A stretch of 5,863 nt of DNA from positions 15,270 through 21,132 of the forward strand of contig PMWR01000381.1 in the NCBI GenBank assembly GCA_003166055.1, written 5' to 3'. The first letter of the stretch is position 1. Each line of letters starts with the position of its first letter. The notes below the pieces were generated by a model. The model did not search any database, was not told where the DNA came from, and saw only the letters and a program-made list of their open reading frames with translations. Of this stretch, positions 4,612-5,863 are shown piece by piece. Both the position numbers and the translations under genes were made by a program. Source of the stretch: Acidobacteriaceae bacterium. Its GTDB lineage: Bacteria > Acidobacteriota > Terriglobia > Terriglobales > Acidobacteriaceae.

Positions 4612-5863
4612 GTGGCTCGGCTCGACGATGAAGTGAAATACGCGCGCGGCGTTGGCCCAGCAGTGGCTTTGCTGCTCGCCGCCAAGGGCATCCTCACCGC
4701 CGAGGACCTGCTCTACCACCTGCCCTTCCGCTATGAGGATCGGCAGAACCCGCGCAGCCTGGATGAACTGAAGCCCGACGAGATGGCGAGCGTGATTGCC
4801 GAGGTGCGCGGCTCCTTGCTGCTGCGAACGCGCAAAGCGCCCATCTTCGAGCTGACCGTGGGGCAAGGGCGGCTGGCGCTGAAGTGCATCTGGTTCAACG
4901 GCAGCTATCTGGAGGGGAAGTTTCACGCCGGGCAGACGGTGGCGTTGTATGGCAAGGTCGAGCCGTCACGCTCCAGCCAGAATTTCAAAATGATTCAGCC
5001 GCAGTTTGAGCTGCTGCCGGACGCAAGCGACGATGCCGAGACGCGCCTGCTTGAGGTGGGGCGCATTACGCCGGTCTACGAGTCGCTGGGCGGGGCAAGG
5101 CTGGCATCGCGCTGGCAGCGCAAGGTGATTTTTCACCTGCTGGAAGGGATGCATGGGGCGGTGCCGGAGTGCCTGCCACAGGCAATGCTGGCGCGGCTCG
5201 CGCTTCCTGATCGGGAATCGGCGCTGCGCGAGGTGCATTATCCTCCCGAGGGCACTCAGTTTGCCCGGTTGCAAAGCTGGGCTACGCCTGCGCACCGGCG
5301 GCTGATCTTTGAAGAGCTGTTCTTTCTGGAGCTGGGCCTGGAACTGAAGCGCAGGCGGATGCGGGAGCGTGCCGGCATTGGGTTTGCCACCAACGACAAG
5401 GTGCGGGAGGCCATCCGCGAGGTGCTGCCTTTTCATCCCACCGGGGCGCAAAAGCGGGCGCTGGGTGAGATTGTTGCCGATATGAAGAGTCCAAGCCCGA
5501 TGCGGCGTTTACTGCAGGGCGATGTTGGTTCGGGCAAGACGATTGTCGCGCTGCAGGCCATGCTGGTGGCCATGGAAAACGGCTACCAGGCCGCGCTGAT
5601 GGCGCCCACCGAGATTCTTGCTACACAGCACTTCCTGGCCGCGCGCAAGCTGCTGGAGCGATCTTCGCGCCGTTATCGCGTCGTTTTGCTGACCGGCTCG
5701 CTGGACGAGGAGAGTAAGCGGCACGCGCGCGGCCTCATCAATCGAGGCGAGGCGCAACTGGTGATCGGGACGCACGCGCTGATCGAAGAGAAGGTTGAGT
5801 TTGACCGGCTGGGGCTGGTGGTGGTGGATGAGCAGCATCGCTTCGGCGTGCTGCAGCGGTTCA
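4612..5863 (+). CDS. recG: RecG, ATP-dependent DNA branch-migration helicase (N-terminal 417 residues, runs off right edge)
   Basis: RecG remodels stalled replication forks and Holliday junctions, acting as a monomer on DNA in the cytoplasm. Seen: a GVGP helix-hairpin element (13-16) and DLLYHLPFRYEDR (32-44) leading into the OB-fold wedge domain (about 50-145, ending near NFKMIQPQFELL); a linker with YESLGG; then the helicase core with FHPTGAQKRAL (Q-region), Walker A GDVGSGKT (303-310), motif Ia APTEILATQH (331-340), IGTHALIEEKV, and motif II DEQH (406-409) followed by RFGV. The usual length is about 690-750 residues, so motifs III-VI lie beyond the window. No in-frame ATG exists between the upstream stop at 4504-4506 and the conserved region; GTG 4612 (MARLDDEVKYARGVGP) is the only well-placed start, with no clear Shine-Dalgarno sequence. 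GTG 4633 is an alternative. The frame is intact and the identification is secure. Confidence 0.95.
   Translation, partial: MARLDDEVKYARGVGPAVALLLAAKGILTAEDLLYHLPFRYEDRQNPRSLDELKPDEMASVIAEVRGSLLLRTRKAPIFELTVGQGRLALKCIWFNGSYLEGKFHAGQTVALYGKVEPSRSSQNFKMIQPQFELLPDASDDAETRLLEVGRITPVYESLGGARLASRWQRKVIFHLLEGMHGAVPECLPQAMLARLALPDRESALREVHYPPEGTQFARLQSWATPAHRRLIFEELFFLELGLELKRRRMRERAGIGFATNDKVREAIREVLPFHPTGAQKRALGEIVADMKSPSPMRRLLQGDVGSGKTIVALQAMLVAMENGYQAALMAPTEILATQHFLAARKLLERSSRRYRVVLLTGSLDEESKRHARGLINRGEAQLVIGTHALIEEKVEFDRLGLVVVDEQHRFGVLQRF

Noticed and set aside
4966..5451. Minus-strand open frame (161 codons) opposite recG
   Set aside because: Shadow of the conserved recG coding frame; no motif and no independent support.
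5827..5838. DEQH instead of DEAD/DEAH in the helicase motif II
   Set aside because: DEQH is, to my knowledge, normal for RecG and not a sign of divergence.

Overview
This is a GC-rich bacterial chromosome segment. The gene content is housekeeping plus one toxin-antitoxin module. The best guess for the source is an acidobacterium of the Terriglobia type. That guess rests on two intergenic or gene-edge repeats I recall from that group (a CCTTCGACTCCGCTT-type tract and a GGTGCCCCAGGTCTC-type palindrome) and on the general codon style. It is an inference, not something the sequence proves.

Layout. The left two thirds run on the minus strand. In the order of transcription they are an ABC exporter ATPase (3646-2744), its ABC-2 permease (2751-1504, overlapping the ATPase by 8 bases), a DUF374 lysophospholipid-acyltransferase-like protein (1449-715) and queA for queuosine tRNA modification (563 to beyond the left edge). 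The spacing allows a single operon, although a strong 12-bp stem at the permease stop and repeats near both ends of the DUF374 gene may separate the units. The right third runs on the plus strand: a HigBA (GraTA-like) toxin-antitoxin pair (3862-4161 and 4112-4495), then recG (from GTG 4612 to beyond the right edge).

The 215-base divergent region 3647-3861 carries a well-formed promoter for higBA (TTGACG, 17 bases, TATCCT). AACG/CGTT inverted half-sites lie across it, as expected for an autoregulated TA operon. A weaker extended -10 box points the other way, toward the ABC operon. The predicted higBA transcript would begin at or next to the toxin ATG, which has no Shine-Dalgarno sequence. The antitoxin has a full AAGGAGG inside the toxin gene. 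This would favour antitoxin over toxin synthesis.

No mobile element, CRISPR array, tRNA or rRNA is visible, and no gene-free stretch exceeds 300 bases. I see no convincing new multi-gene system. The points that most deserve a second look are the repeat that encodes part of the DUF374 N-terminus, the stem-loop holding the permease stop codon, the double ATGA small frame before queA, and the translation asymmetry of higBA.
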